Counted from the first letter of the stretch, positions 44,478 to 53,985 are shown. The stretch is DNA of 64,000 bases from Cohnella zeiphila (GCF_014212055.1 NZ_JACJVO010000009.1:1-64000), one strand, 5' to 3'. Numbers and translations are program-made. The notes: generated by a model not told the origin, from the letters alone.

Positions 44478-45221
44478 TTGGGTACTTATCGTCTTCTGGC
44501 ACTGGATTTGGACGGCACGCTGTTGAACGACCGAAGCGAGATCAGCGAGGGGAATCTGGAATGGATACATAAAGCGCAGGAAGCCGGAATTACCGTATGC
44601 GTGTCGACGGGACGCGGATTTCAAGGAGCGCTGCCGTTCGCGGAGCAGATCAGCCCGGACGCGCCGATGATCACGGCCAACGGCGGGGAGATCTGGCGCA
44701 AGCCGCACGAGCTGCATCGGCGGACGACGCTGGACGGCGGGATGGTCATGAAGCTGCACCGGGTAGCCGAGGCGCATCCCGACGCCTGGTTCTGGGCGTA
44801 CTCCACGGAAGGCATCTATAACAAAGAGCGATGGACCGACGACACCTATGCGCACGAGTGGCTCAAATTCGGGTACTACACGGAAGATTTGAAGGATCTG
44901 CAAGCGATTCTGGACGAGATCTCCGGATGGGAAGGGCTGGAGCTGAGCAATTCTTCGCCGAACAATATCGAGATCAACTCGGTCGGCGTATCGAAGGCGG
45001 AAGCGATCGCCGAAGTGTGCCGCATGATCGGCTGCGACCTTACGGAGGCGGTCGCGGTGGGCGACAGCCTGAACGACTTGGCCGCGATTCGGTCGGCCGG
45101 GCTCGGCGTGGCGATGGGCAACGCCCAGGATGCGGTCAAGGAAGCGGCCGACGTCGTAACCGCGAGCAACCTGGAGGACGGGGTCGCCCAAGTCATTCGA
45201 CATTACTTGTTAAAGGCGTGA
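44478..45221 (+). CDS. HAD superfamily Cof-type phosphatase
   Basis: Phosphatase of 247 aa. HAD motifs are DLDGTLLND (nucleophile Asp near residue 9), VSTGR, the Lys in VSKAEA and GDSLNDLAA. The C2B cap places it with Cof-type sugar or nucleotide phosphatases. The TTG start at 44478 has AAGGAGTGGG eight bases before; a longer frame to 44271 overlaps oppF and has no site. Substrate unknown. Confidence 0.92.
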   Translation: MGTYRLLALDLDGTLLNDRSEISEGNLEWIHKAQEAGITVCVSTGRGFQGALPFAEQISPDAPMITANGGEIWRKPHELHRRTTLDGGMVMKLHRVAEAHPDAWFWAYSTEGIYNKERWTDDTYAHEWLKFGYYTEDLKDLQAILDEISGWEGLELSNSSPNNIEINSVGVSKAEAIAEVCRMIGCDLTEAVAVGDSLNDLAAIRSAGLGVAMGNAQDAVKEAADVVTASNLEDGVAQVIRHYLLKA

Positions 45222-45225
45222 TGGA

Positions 45226-45705
45226 ATGGATATTATCGGCTGGATAGTCGTCATCGGACTGATCGGTCTGGGCCTCGCGGGAGCGATCTTCCCGATTCTG
45301 CCCGGCGCGCTGGCGATCTACGCAGCTTTCTTCGCGTACGGGCTGTTCTTCACGTTCAGCAAGTTCGGCTTCTGGTTCTGGACGATTCAGACGCTGATCG
45401 TGATCGTGCTGTTCGTGGCGGATTACGCGGTGAGCGCCTGGGGCGTCAAAAAATACGGAGGGTCCAAAGCGTCCGTCGTCGGAAGCACGATCGGCATCAT
45501 GATCGGCCCGTTCGTCATACCGGCGTTCGGCCTGATCATCGGCCCGCTCGCGGGCGCGGTGCTGGGCGAACTGGTGCACGGCTCGTCGATGGCGCAGGCG
45601 TGGAAGGTCGGCTGGGGCTCGATGCTCGGCCTGTTCGCCAGCACGGTCGTCAAGGTGCTGCTGCAAGTGGCGATGGTCGTGTTGTTTTTCATTTGGATTC
45701 TTTGA
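45226..45705 (+). CDS. DUF456 family membrane protein
   Basis: A 159-aa protein with four or five helices, Gly-rich and internally repeated (GLGLAGAIFPILPGALAIY and GIMIGPFVIPAFGLIIGPLAG). This Gly-zipper-like pattern is typical of DUF456. It starts 4 bp after the HAD gene. Function unknown. Confidence 0.88.
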   Translation: MDIIGWIVVIGLIGLGLAGAIFPILPGALAIYAAFFAYGLFFTFSKFGFWFWTIQTLIVIVLFVADYAVSAWGVKKYGGSKASVVGSTIGIMIGPFVIPAFGLIIGPLAGAVLGELVHGSSMAQAWKVGWGSMLGLFASTVVKVLLQVAMVVLFFIWIL

Positions 45706-45727
45706 ACCGTTGGGATGAGGAAAAGAT

Positions 45728-47404
45728 ATGGTTAAGAAAGACTCTTTGATCAAAGGCACGATCATCTTGGCAGCCGCGGCGCTGGTCGCCCGGGTGCTCG
45801 GCATTTTCCAGCGGGTTCCGCTTCAGCATGCGATGGGATTGGAAGGCAATAGCGACTTCGGTCAGGCCAACAACGTTTACTTGCTGCTGCTCGTCTTCGC
45901 GACGGCCGGCATTCCGAGCGCCGTCTCCAAGATGGTGTCGGAACGGCTGGAGCTTGGGCGCCACGAAGAAGTAAACCGGATCTATCGGGCGGCGATCCGG
46001 TTCGGCGTCGTCGCGGGCATCGTCATGACCGTTCTGCTGCTGTTGTTCGCGCCGCTATACGCTCGCCTGAGCGGTGTTCCGACGTCTACGCTGGCGATTC
46101 GCGCCATTGCGCCGTCGCTGCTTCTGTTCCCGGTCATCGCGATGATGCGCGGGTATTTCCAGGGACGGCAGTTCATGATTGCCGGCGGCGTCTCGCAAAT
46201 CGTGGAGCAGATCGCGCGCGTCGTGACCGCAGTCGGCCTCGCCTACTTGCTGCTCGGCTGGGGGTATAGCGATACGAAGGTAGCGGCGGGCGGCGCCTTC
46301 GGCAGCGTGCTCGGCAGCGTCGCCGCCTTCGCGATCATGCTCTGGTACGCGTTCAAGCTGCGCAAGGCCGACCGGCTCGTTCCGGCCATGACGGCAGCGA
46401 CCGCGGAGGCGGTCGCGACGGAAGGCTTTTCCGGACCGCCGGTGCTCAAGCGGACCCGCGAGATCTACGCGGCCATCTTCCGCATCTCGATCCCGATCCT
46501 GCTGACGGCGATGACCGTTCAGCTCATTTACACGATCGATTCTTCTCTGCTGGTGCCGCTGTCCGAGTGGAAATTTTCCGCTGAAGAAGTCGATATCTGG
46601 CATGCCGTTATGACGAACAACGCCCAGTCCGTCGCCGGGATCCCGCCGGTGCTGGCGATCGCGCTCAGCACGTCCATTCTGCCCGTCGTATCGGCGGCTT
46701 TCGCCGCCGGGGACAAGGAGCGCGTCCGGCGTCAGGGGATGCTCGCGATGCGCATCGCCGTATTTACGGGCATGCCCGTCGTGCTTGTGCTGGCCGTCGG
46801 CGCGAATCCGGTGAACGGGCTGCTGTTCAATCCTCCGGAAGGATATTCGCTGCCGGTCGGAAGCGCCATCGTCGGCATGCTGACCGCGGGAACGATTTTC
46901 CAGATTACGATGATGACGTCGAACTCGATTCTGAACGGGTTGAACCGCCAGCGCGTTGCGATGGTACACACACTGACGGGCATCGGGATCAAGCTTGTTC
47001 TCAGCTTCGCGTTGACGCCGTTCTTCGGCGTATACGGCTTGATCGCGGCGACGAGCGTCTGCTTCATCTTCGTCACCGCCTGGAATATGGCGACGATCCG
47101 CGGACTGACCGGCATTCGCGTGCTCGGAAACCGCTGGGCCGGCTTTATCGCCGCGGTGCTGATCGTCGTCGCGATTGGCGGAGCCCTTGCCTACTACGGA
47201 CCGGACTGGTTCGACGCGCTCGGCCTGAGATGGCGTTACTTGGCTACGACTATCCTGCTTGGCTTGTTCGTGTGCATCGCTTACCCGGTGCTGCTGTTCC
47301 TCCTTCGGGTCATTCGAAGCGAAGACATCGAGAGCTATCCGGCCCGTCTTCGCAAGCTGCTTCGCCCGTTCGCTCGGCTTCAGCGCGGCAGGCAGCGGGC
47401 CTAG
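45728..47404 (+). CDS. murJ: MOP-type flippase, YtgP/MurJ-like
   Basis: Polysaccharide biosynthesis protein of 558 aa with about 14 helices. Its opening KDSLIKGTIILAAAALVARVLGIFQRVPL corresponds in order and wording to YtgP, the Bacillus MurJ that flips lipid II, though SpoVB-like relatives share the fold. Charged central cavity residues include KMVSERLELGRHEE. ATG 45728 follows GAGGAAAAG. It probably supplies lipid II to the two PBP2 enzymes. Confidence 0.85.
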   Translation: MVKKDSLIKGTIILAAAALVARVLGIFQRVPLQHAMGLEGNSDFGQANNVYLLLLVFATAGIPSAVSKMVSERLELGRHEEVNRIYRAAIRFGVVAGIVMTVLLLLFAPLYARLSGVPTSTLAIRAIAPSLLLFPVIAMMRGYFQGRQFMIAGGVSQIVEQIARVVTAVGLAYLLLGWGYSDTKVAAGGAFGSVLGSVAAFAIMLWYAFKLRKADRLVPAMTAATAEAVATEGFSGPPVLKRTREIYAAIFRISIPILLTAMTVQLIYTIDSSLLVPLSEWKFSAEEVDIWHAVMTNNAQSVAGIPPVLAIALSTSILPVVSAAFAAGDKERVRRQGMLAMRIAVFTGMPVVLVLAVGANPVNGLLFNPPEGYSLPVGSAIVGMLTAGTIFQITMMTSNSILNGLNRQRVAMVHTLTGIGIKLVLSFALTPFFGVYGLIAATSVCFIFVTAWNMATIRGLTGIRVLGNRWAGFIAAVLIVVAIGGALAYYGPDWFDALGLRWRYLATTILLGLFVCIAYPVLLFLLRVIRSEDIESYPARLRKLLRPFARLQRGRQRA

Positions 47405-47434
47405 CAAACGGAATCTGCTTCGGGGGAACGTCTC

Positions 47435-47463
47435 TTGTGCGGCGGACGGGGAAGGCGTATAAT
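47435..47463 (+). promoter_or_regulatory. Sigma-A promoter of the thioredoxin-like gene
   Basis: TTGTGC at 47435-47440, 17 bp, perfect TATAAT at 47458-47463. Confidence 0.78.
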
Positions 47464-47519
47464 GAGCGCAAAATAAGGCGGGGCCGCGAGACCGGACCGG
47501 CCCAAGGAGGATGGTTCGA

Positions 47520-47870
47520 ATGGAGAAAATTCGGGACGAAGCCGCATTCCGCGCCAAGGTCGGAGACAGCGGCTTGACGGTGGCGGTGTTCAAGGCGGAA
47601 TGGTGCGGAGATTGCCGCTTCATCGACCCGTTCATGCCGGAAGTGGAAGCCGCCTACGCGGACCGGCTGACGCTGATCGAGATCGACCGCGACGAGCTGC
47701 CCGATCTGTGCTCGGAGCTGAACATCCTGGGCATTCCGAGCTTTATCGCGTTCCGCGAAGGCAAGGAGCTCGTCCGCTTCGTCAGCAAGCTGCGCAAGAC
47801 GCGCGACGAGATCGAGCAGTTCCTGGACCGCGCGGTCGCCGTCTCGCAAGCCGTCGCTCCGCAAGCGTGA
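47520..47870 (+). CDS. Thioredoxin-like protein
   Basis: Cytosolic thioredoxin-fold protein of 116 aa with active site W28-C29-G-D-C32 and the conserved cis-Pro in LGIPSFIAF. The GD pair between the cysteines differs from GP of classical thioredoxin and suggests a different redox potential or partner. ATG 47520 lies 9 bases after AAGGAGG; an ATG directly next to that site (47511) is too close. Monocistronic. Confidence 0.92.
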   Translation: MEKIRDEAAFRAKVGDSGLTVAVFKAEWCGDCRFIDPFMPEVEAAYADRLTLIEIDRDELPDLCSELNILGIPSFIAFREGKELVRFVSKLRKTRDEIEQFLDRAVAVSQAVAPQA

Positions 47871-47900
47871 GCGAGGATTGAAGTTATCGCAACGGAAGCT

Positions 47901-47937
47901 GACCGCACCTGAGATCGGGAGCGGTCTGTTTCTTTTT
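47901..47937 (+). terminator. Rho-independent terminator
   Basis: GACCGC at 47901-47906 pairs with GCGGTC at 47921-47926, followed by TGTTTCTTTTT. Confidence 0.85.
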
Positions 47938-48066
47938 GCAGCAGGAACGGATCGTCACAAACAAGGGCAAACCGTCACAGTTTGAACATGGTTTTGTGTT
48001 TCCCGGTTCGGTATAATGAGGGTGGCCATTTTGAGCCTAATTTCACAATAGAAACCGGGGATAAGC

Positions 48067-49002
48067 ATGACCGCGAAGAGATATCGCCTGCTCAACTTCT
48101 GGACCTGCCTCGGCATGTTCATCGTGCTGATCGCCGGCGTCGTCGTCACGAATACGGATTCCGGCCGCGGGTGCGGGACGGATTGGCCGCTGTGCAACGG
48201 CAAGTTCGTGCCGGCTTATACGCTGGAATCGTTGATCGAATATTCTCACCGCGCGGTAAGCGGGCTGGAAGGGCTGCTGGTAGCGGCGGTGTTCGTCGTG
48301 ACGCTGCTGCGGAAGCCGCGAAGCGGCGAAGCGATTTTCTACGCCAGCGGCTCCTTGGCGTTTACCGCGGCGCAAGCCATTCTGGGGATGATGGCGGTGA
48401 TCTGGCCGACGTCGGACGCGGTGCTGGCAATCCATTTCGGCATCTCGATGATCGCTTTTACGTTTACTTGGCTGCTGTACTCTTGGTCGCGAAGAATGGC
48501 GGCGGCAGGGGAAATGCCGGGCAAGGCAGCCGCGGCATCGGCCGCCGGTTCCGTGCCCGCCGGCATCTTCCGGGCGGTCGTTGCCGTGCTCGTCTACTGC
48601 TATGGCGTCGTTTACCTGGGCGCTTACGTCCGTCACACCGATTCCTCGGGCGGCTGCATCGGCTGGCCGCTGTGCAACGGCGAGGTCGTGCCCGACCTGA
48701 GCGGAGCGACGGGCATCGTATTCGCGCACCGGGTCGCGGCGGCGCTGCTGTTCGTCTTCATGCTCGTGCTGGCGCTGTACGTGAATCGCCGCGCATCCGG
48801 TCGGAGAGAGCTTAGCAAGATGGCGTTCTCCTCGTTCGTTCTCGTCGCGGCCCAGGTATTGAGCGGCTGGCTGGTGACGGAGACGCTGGACAACGAAGAC
48901 GCCTACGTATTTACGAGCCTGCTTCATACGTTGATTCTTACCGCGATGTTCAGCGTCCTGTGCCTGCTTGCCATAAGGTCCTGGCAATTGTCCAGACGCT
49001 GA
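48067..49002 (+). CDS. ctaA: Heme A synthase CtaA
   Basis: COX15/CtaA membrane protein of 311 aa with eight helices in two similar halves. Each half has the paired Cys/Trp loop (CGTDWPLCNGK and CIGWPLCNGE), and the heme-binding histidines lie in EYSHRAVSG and FAHRVAAA. It oxidises heme O made by CtaB (12595). A TATAAT at 48011 with a poor -35 may be its promoter. Confidence 0.95.
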   Translation: MTAKRYRLLNFWTCLGMFIVLIAGVVVTNTDSGRGCGTDWPLCNGKFVPAYTLESLIEYSHRAVSGLEGLLVAAVFVVTLLRKPRSGEAIFYASGSLAFTAAQAILGMMAVIWPTSDAVLAIHFGISMIAFTFTWLLYSWSRRMAAAGEMPGKAAAASAAGSVPAGIFRAVVAVLVYCYGVVYLGAYVRHTDSSGGCIGWPLCNGEVVPDLSGATGIVFAHRVAAALLFVFMLVLALYVNRRASGRRELSKMAFSSFVLVAAQVLSGWLVTETLDNEDAYVFTSLLHTLILTAMFSVLCLLAIRSWQLSRR

Positions 49003-49051
49003 GCCCGCTTCAATCTTTGGCTTGCCGCATCGTCACTCGGGAGGTTGGAAC

Positions 49052-50821
49052 ATGAGCTTCGCATCGCTGCGTCCGTTTCTGGACACGCTGCGCAAGGAGA
49101 ACGACCTGGCCGTCATCGACGCGCCGGTCGATCCGAATTTGGAGATCACCGAAATTCACCGCCGGGTCATCGACGAAGAGGGCCCGGCTTTGCTGTTTAC
49201 GAACGTCAAAGGGGGCTCGTTCCCCGTCGTCACGAATCTGTTCGGCACGAGCCGCCGGGTCGATCTGGCGTTCGGCCCGCGTCCGGAACAGCTCGTGAAC
49301 CGGCTGATCGGCGCCATGGATACGCTGCTGCCGCCGACGCCGGCCGCTCTGTGGCGGGAGAAAGACATGCTGTTCGACTTGCTGAAGGTCGGCCTCAAAA
49401 AGGCGTCCGCCGAATCGGCCCCCGTGCTCGGCGTCTCGCGGCGCGAGCGGCCGCTTGCCGGCATTCCGGCGCTGACGAGCTGGCAGGAAGACGGAGGCCC
49501 GTTCGTGACGCTGCCGCTCGTCTATACGGAGCAGCCCGGGCACGGAAAGCGCCATAACCTCGGCATGTACCGGATGCAGATCTTCGATGACAGCACGACC
49601 GGCATGCACTGGCAGATCCACAAGGGCGGCGGCTTCCACTATCATGAGGCGGAGAAACGGAACGAGGCGCTTCCGGTCACCGTTTTCCTGGGCGGCCCGC
49701 CGGCCTTGATCGCCTCCGCGATCGCGCCGGTTCCGGAGAACATCCCGGAGCTGCTGCTCGCTTCGCTCATCCTGGGCGGCAAGCTGCCGATGGCGGAAGA
49801 CCCGCTCGGCGGCCACCGCATTCCGGCCGAGGCGGAATTCGCCATCGCCGGCCGGGTGCCGCCGCACCTTCGCCGGCCGGAAGGCCCGTTCGGCGATCAT
49901 TACGGATATTACTCGCTGCAGCATGATTTTCCGGTGTTCAACGTGGACCACGTCTGGCACCGCAAGGACGCCATCTACCCGGCGACGATCGTCGGCAAGC
50001 CCCGGCAGGAAGATTACTACCTGGGCGAGTTCCTGCAGCGGCTGCTGTCGCCGGCGTTCCCGATGGCGCTGCCCGGCGTCCGCAGCCTGTGGACGTATGC
50101 CGAGACGGGCTTTCACGCGCTGTCCGCGGCGGTCGTGCGCGAGAGCTACTCCCGGGAAGCGCTCGGCACCGCGTTCAGCATTCTCGGCCAAGGCCAGCTC
50201 AGCCTGACGAAGTTCCTCATGCTGACCGACCGCTACGTGGAATTGGAGCATTTCCCTTCGCTGATGGAGACGGTGCTGGAGCGCTTCGACCCTCAGCGCG
50301 ACTTGTTCATTTTCGACCATACGTCTCACGATACGCTCGATTATACCGGCAAGCGGTTGAACCACGGGAGCAAGGCGGTTCTGCTCGGCGTCGGCGAACC
50401 GGTTCGTTCGCTTCCTTCCGAATACAAGGAAGGCGACATCGCCGGCGTGGACAAGATCCGGCCGTACTGCCGCGGCTGCCTCGTCGTCCAGGGCGCGCCT
50501 TACGAGCGGGACCCCGAGCTGGCGGAGCGGCTGTCGGCGGCGCTGACGGAGCGCGGAACGGAATGGCCGCTCGTCGTGCTGGCCGACGACGCCGACATCG
50601 CCGCCGGCCAGACGGCGTTCCTCTGGACGACGTTCACCCGGTTCAATCCGGCTCACGACATTTATGCGGCCAGCCGGACGACCCGCCATCATATCGGATA
50701 CGGATTGCCGATCGTCATCGACGCGAGAATGAAGCCGGGCTACCCGGACGAACTGTTCCCGCGGGAGGACATCGTGGAGCTGGTTGACCGCCGGTGGAAG
50801 GAATATTTTCCGAACAAATGA
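49052..50821 (+). CDS. UbiD family decarboxylase, MqnL-like
   Basis: Prenylated-FMN-dependent decarboxylase family protein of 589 aa; ATG 49052 follows GGGAGGTTG. Conserved UbiD text includes NLGMYRMQIFD, FGDHYGYYS and the late LDYTGKRLNHGSK. Long UbiD proteins of this size in Firmicutes are usually menaquinone decarboxylases of the futalosine route (MqnL), and MqnE is encoded 7 kb away. It sits 49 bp after ctaA, consistent with a respiratory cluster. Confidence 0.87.
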   Translation: MSFASLRPFLDTLRKENDLAVIDAPVDPNLEITEIHRRVIDEEGPALLFTNVKGGSFPVVTNLFGTSRRVDLAFGPRPEQLVNRLIGAMDTLLPPTPAALWREKDMLFDLLKVGLKKASAESAPVLGVSRRERPLAGIPALTSWQEDGGPFVTLPLVYTEQPGHGKRHNLGMYRMQIFDDSTTGMHWQIHKGGGFHYHEAEKRNEALPVTVFLGGPPALIASAIAPVPENIPELLLASLILGGKLPMAEDPLGGHRIPAEAEFAIAGRVPPHLRRPEGPFGDHYGYYSLQHDFPVFNVDHVWHRKDAIYPATIVGKPRQEDYYLGEFLQRLLSPAFPMALPGVRSLWTYAETGFHALSAAVVRESYSREALGTAFSILGQGQLSLTKFLMLTDRYVELEHFPSLMETVLERFDPQRDLFIFDHTSHDTLDYTGKRLNHGSKAVLLGVGEPVRSLPSEYKEGDIAGVDKIRPYCRGCLVVQGAPYERDPELAERLSAALTERGTEWPLVVLADDADIAAGQTAFLWTTFTRFNPAHDIYAASRTTRHHIGYGLPIVIDARMKPGYPDELFPREDIVELVDRRWKEYFPNK

Positions 50822-50825
50822 AAAA

Positions 50826-50871
50826 GCGCCGCGCATCGATCCCCTTGAAGAAGAGGAACGATGCGCGGCGC
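50826..50871. terminator. Bidirectional hairpin terminator
   Basis: GCGCCGCGCATCG at 50826-50838 pairs perfectly with CGATGCGCGGCGC at 50859-50871, with AAAAA before it giving a T5 run on the minus strand. It serves the UbiD gene and the convergent stalk-domain gene. Confidence 0.92.
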
Positions 50872-50887
50872 CAAGTAAATTGTAACC

Positions 50888-52147
50888 CTAATGCGAAGCC
50901 GCGGGCGGCGTCCATTCGATGCCGAAATTCGCGTAGCCGGCCGCTTGAATATCCTTCAGTCTCACGAACAGCCGTCCGTCCAGGACCTGGCTGTTTTCTT
51001 TGTTTGCGATTATGTCATGCCGGGCGGTTTTGATCGTAAAGCTGTAGCCCTCTCCGGAATTGGAATCGGAGGTCTTCTCCGTTTGCCAGCCAAGGGAGTC
51101 GACCAGAGGAAGAACGGGCACGTACAGCTCGCGATCGAGACCGAAAAACAGATACGGAACCTGAATTCGTTGCCCGTCCGCGATCACCGTGCCTTCCGTC
51201 TGCTGACGCTGAGTCATTGGGGCGACCGGCAGCGAATCCAGATCGAGATCGGCCGGGACCTTCGGCGGCTCGGCTTGATTCGGGTTGCTGGCGCCGCTTC
51301 CCCGGTGCCTGAATTTCTCGATTCTCGCTGCCGCTTCCTTCTTGTCCGCGGCCTGAATCCGGCCGGTTCCGACATCGTAAAGAAACGGAGTGCGCGTCGG
51401 CTCGTTGCGCGCGAATACGAACGTATTCTGGCCGTTCTCGTACGCCCTTAACGAGCCGAGAACGAGCCGCTTCGCCTGCCCGCTCGCCGGGTCGATGCGG
51501 ACGACCTCGTTCTGGCTGTCCTGTTCGCTGTAACGCTGCTCCAGGATCGTGCCGTCCGGCAGCCAGAAGTATTCGGGCTGGGAGGGGTAATCGCCGATTT
51601 GGCGGACGACGCCGTTCAGGTTGCTTTTGAGCAGGACGGCGATCCGCTTGGAGTAATACCAGCCGTGTATCTGAGGGTTCGCAAACATCCCGTAATGAAT
51701 AATGTACTTGAATCCCCATTTCCCGTTCGGGGAATTTTCGTACAGATTGCCGTCCACGAGTTCGTCGGAAGCCGTGTCGTAGTAGGCGCCGTCGAACGTT
51801 TTCAGCGCGCCGGGCTTCAGGTATACGGACGCATAGTCGAAGCGATTCGCCTGCCAGACGGCTTGGATGGATTCGGGCAGCAGCTCCCAGGCTCCGTCGG
51901 CGCCGAGCATGAGTACGCGATCGTCCCGCGCATTGTCGCTCAAGGGTCTGGAGATGTTGTAAAACGATTCCCCGGTTCGCGCATCCGTAAACGAGTAATA
52001 AACGTCGTCCGCCGATAGCCCCGCTGCCGCGGCTTGCGGACCCGCGATTGCCGCTTGTCCGACTCCGGCCGCCAGCGCGGCTGCGGCCAGCGAGACGCGA
52101 ATGGCCGGACCGATGGGCCGTTTGCTTTTTTTATGTAACGCCATCAT
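50888..52147 (-). CDS. Secreted protein with stalk (copper amine oxidase N-like) domain
   Basis: A 419-aa protein starting at ATG 52147 behind AGGAGG. Residues 1-45 are a signal peptide (ending AGPQAAAAG). The long middle part is probably beta-rich. The last 100 residues show the Paenibacillus stalk-domain pattern LYVPVLPLVDSLGW, then VLDGRLFVRLKDI. Such domains are common in S-layer or wall-associated proteins. Divergent from the HEPN gene. Exact role unknown. Confidence 0.78.
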   Translation of the reverse strand: MMALHKKSKRPIGPAIRVSLAAAALAAGVGQAAIAGPQAAAAGLSADDVYYSFTDARTGESFYNISRPLSDNARDDRVLMLGADGAWELLPESIQAVWQANRFDYASVYLKPGALKTFDGAYYDTASDELVDGNLYENSPNGKWGFKYIIHYGMFANPQIHGWYYSKRIAVLLKSNLNGVVRQIGDYPSQPEYFWLPDGTILEQRYSEQDSQNEVVRIDPASGQAKRLVLGSLRAYENGQNTFVFARNEPTRTPFLYDVGTGRIQAADKKEAAARIEKFRHRGSGASNPNQAEPPKVPADLDLDSLPVAPMTQRQQTEGTVIADGQRIQVPYLFFGLDRELYVPVLPLVDSLGWQTEKTSDSNSGEGYSFTIKTARHDIIANKENSQVLDGRLFVRLKDIQAAGYANFGIEWTPPAASH

Positions 52148-52245
52148 CGTGAACCTCCTCTTCCGTTTGCAATTTAGACGCCTTGGAAAAGGTAAAGTTG
52201 CAAAATCAGGGAAACGAAGTTCGGCTTCCCGTCGATTCGCTCCGG

Positions 52246-52275
52246 TTGAGGGGGCCGGCCGATATGCGTTACAAT
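52246..52275 (+). promoter_or_regulatory. Sigma-A promoter of the HEPN gene
   Basis: TTGAGG at 52246-52251, 18 bp, TACAAT at 52270-52275, 35 bp before the start. Confidence 0.6.
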
Positions 52276-52309
52276 GGAGAGAAAGGCCATTCTTCCGGGG
52301 GGAACGAGT

Positions 52310-53029
52310 ATGTTGCGAGCGATGTTCGGCGAGCCGCCCAGGGAATGGAACGAGGCGGAGCAAGAAACGGTCGGGAAGATCGAACGCTTCGTCCGTCTCA
52401 TGGAGGACCAGGGAAGCGGGGACCGGCCGGGTGCGGTCAGATGCCGCAAATACGCCATTTGGTCCGAAGGGCTGCTGCGTTCGATGGACGAGTTGGAGCA
52501 GAGCTGCTACGCCGCCAAGAAATATGCAGGGCGGATCAAAGCGCCGTCCGTCGACGAGATGTCCGCCGAGCAGCGGCGCGACTACGATCGGCACGTGTAC
52601 TTCGACAAGAACGCGTACATCCGGATCTTCTCGATCCTGGACAAGCTCGGCATGCTGCTCAACGAGATGCTGGATTTGCAGACAGAGAAAATCAAAGCGC
52701 GGTTTTCGTTTTTTACCATGCTGCGCCGAATGCGTTCCCGAACCGATTGCGCCGAGCTGTCGGAGCGGATGAACGCACTGAAGGAGAAGCACCAAGGGGC
52801 GTTGAACCGGCTAAGACGACGACGCAATATGGAGATTCATCATATGAACGCGGAGCTTCAGGACGACCTGCTGCACGTCTTGCAGCCGGGCGCCGGAGCG
52901 GCGCATCTGGAGAATATCGGGGCGAACATGGGCGATCTGGACGAAGGCTGGGAAATGGTATGCCGGACGTTGGACCTGTCGTTCCGCGAACTGTTGAAGC
53001 GGGGCCGCATAAGCGGCGGCCGCGGCTAA
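52310..53029 (+). CDS. HEPN domain protein (Cthe_2314 family)
   Basis: All-helical protein of 239 aa. The HEPN ribonuclease motif R-x4-H is intact: R172-N-M-E-I-H177, with a second His after it. This group (Cthe_2314-like HEPN) is common in Paenibacillaceae. HEPN proteins often cut RNA in toxin or stress systems, but no antitoxin (MNT or other) is encoded next to it; the neighbour is an SDR gene. ATG 52310 follows GGGGGGAACG. Confidence 0.8.
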   Translation: MLRAMFGEPPREWNEAEQETVGKIERFVRLMEDQGSGDRPGAVRCRKYAIWSEGLLRSMDELEQSCYAAKKYAGRIKAPSVDEMSAEQRRDYDRHVYFDKNAYIRIFSILDKLGMLLNEMLDLQTEKIKARFSFFTMLRRMRSRTDCAELSERMNALKEKHQGALNRLRRRRNMEIHHMNAELQDDLLHVLQPGAGAAHLENIGANMGDLDEGWEMVCRTLDLSFRELLKRGRISGGRG

Positions 53030-53050
53030 CGGAAGGAGAGGGAAACGGAT

Positions 53051-53830
53051 TTGAGGCTGGCGGGGAGAACGGCGCTCATCACCGGAAGCGCGAAAGGACT
53101 GGGAAGAAGGGCGGCACTGGAGCTGGCCGCGCTCGGCTGCGACGTGGCGCTGAACTACGTCGCGAGCAAGGCGGAAGCGGAGGAAGCGGCGGCGCAGATC
53201 GAAGCGCTCGGACGCCGGGCGGTCGCCATCCAAGCGAATATCGCGATCGAGGAGGAGGCGCGCGGACTGGTGGACCAGACCGTGGAGAAGCTGGGCGGCG
53301 TCGATATTCTGGTAAACAGCGCCGGACCGTTTATTCGCGAACGGAAGCTGTTCGCGGATTACTCCGCGGCGGAGATTCACGAGATGATGAACGGCAACCT
53401 GGTCGGCACGATGCTGCTGGATCACCGCGTGCTGCCGGGAATGCGGGCGAGGCAGTGGGGGCGGATCATCCACTTCGGCTTCGGTCATGCGGCCGAAGCC
53501 CGCTCGTGGCCGCACCGGGCGGTTTACGCCGCGGCCAAGGTCGGCCTCGTCTCGTTCACCCGGACGCTGGCCGCCGAAGAGGCGCCGAACGGCATTACGG
53601 TGAACATGCTCTGCCCCGGCGACATTCGCGGGGAGTTCAAGGAGAAAGGGATCCGCGATGTGGAAGGCCTGGCCGACGAAGAGTCGCCGCGCGGCCGGCC
53701 CGGAACGGGCGAGGACGTCGCCCGCGTCATCGGGTTTCTGTGCCTGCCGGAATCCGACTTCGTCACCGGGAACGCCATCGAGGTATCGGGAGGGTTCGAC
53801 CCGATCGTCAGCAATGTCAAACGTTCGTGA
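53051..53830 (+). CDS. SDR family oxidoreductase (FabG-like)
   Basis: Short-chain dehydrogenase of 259 aa. The cofactor motif TGSAKGLGR (residues 12-20), NSAG and the active-site AVYAAAK (Tyr-x3-Lys) are present. The catalytic Ser position reads IIHFGFGHAA, with Gly where Ser is normal, which may reduce or change activity. TTG 53051 follows GGAAGGAGAGG. Substrate unknown. Confidence 0.9.
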   Translation: MRLAGRTALITGSAKGLGRRAALELAALGCDVALNYVASKAEAEEAAAQIEALGRRAVAIQANIAIEEEARGLVDQTVEKLGGVDILVNSAGPFIRERKLFADYSAAEIHEMMNGNLVGTMLLDHRVLPGMRARQWGRIIHFGFGHAAEARSWPHRAVYAAAKVGLVSFTRTLAAEEAPNGITVNMLCPGDIRGEFKEKGIRDVEGLADEESPRGRPGTGEDVARVIGFLCLPESDFVTGNAIEVSGGFDPIVSNVKRS

Positions 53831-53895
53831 CGCGCAGTGGACGATGACCCGGGCCTACGGGGCGGGGGTCAAGGTTATACCGCTCGCGCGGACAC

Positions 53896-53934
53896 AAAAG
53901 GTCCCGCCCCCGGCAAACCGCGGGACGGGACCTT
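53896..53934 (-). terminator. Terminator of the Nfu gene
   Basis: AAGGTCCCG at 53898-53906 pairs with CGGGACCTT at 53926-53934 and an inner CCGG stem; the minus strand continues TTTTG. A second strong hairpin, CCGGCCGC-TTCG-GCGGCCGG, lies at 53940-53959. Confidence 0.85.
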
Positions 53935-53985
53935 CCAGACCGGCCGCTTCGGCGGCCGGGACGAACGGATAACGGTCATTCGGGA

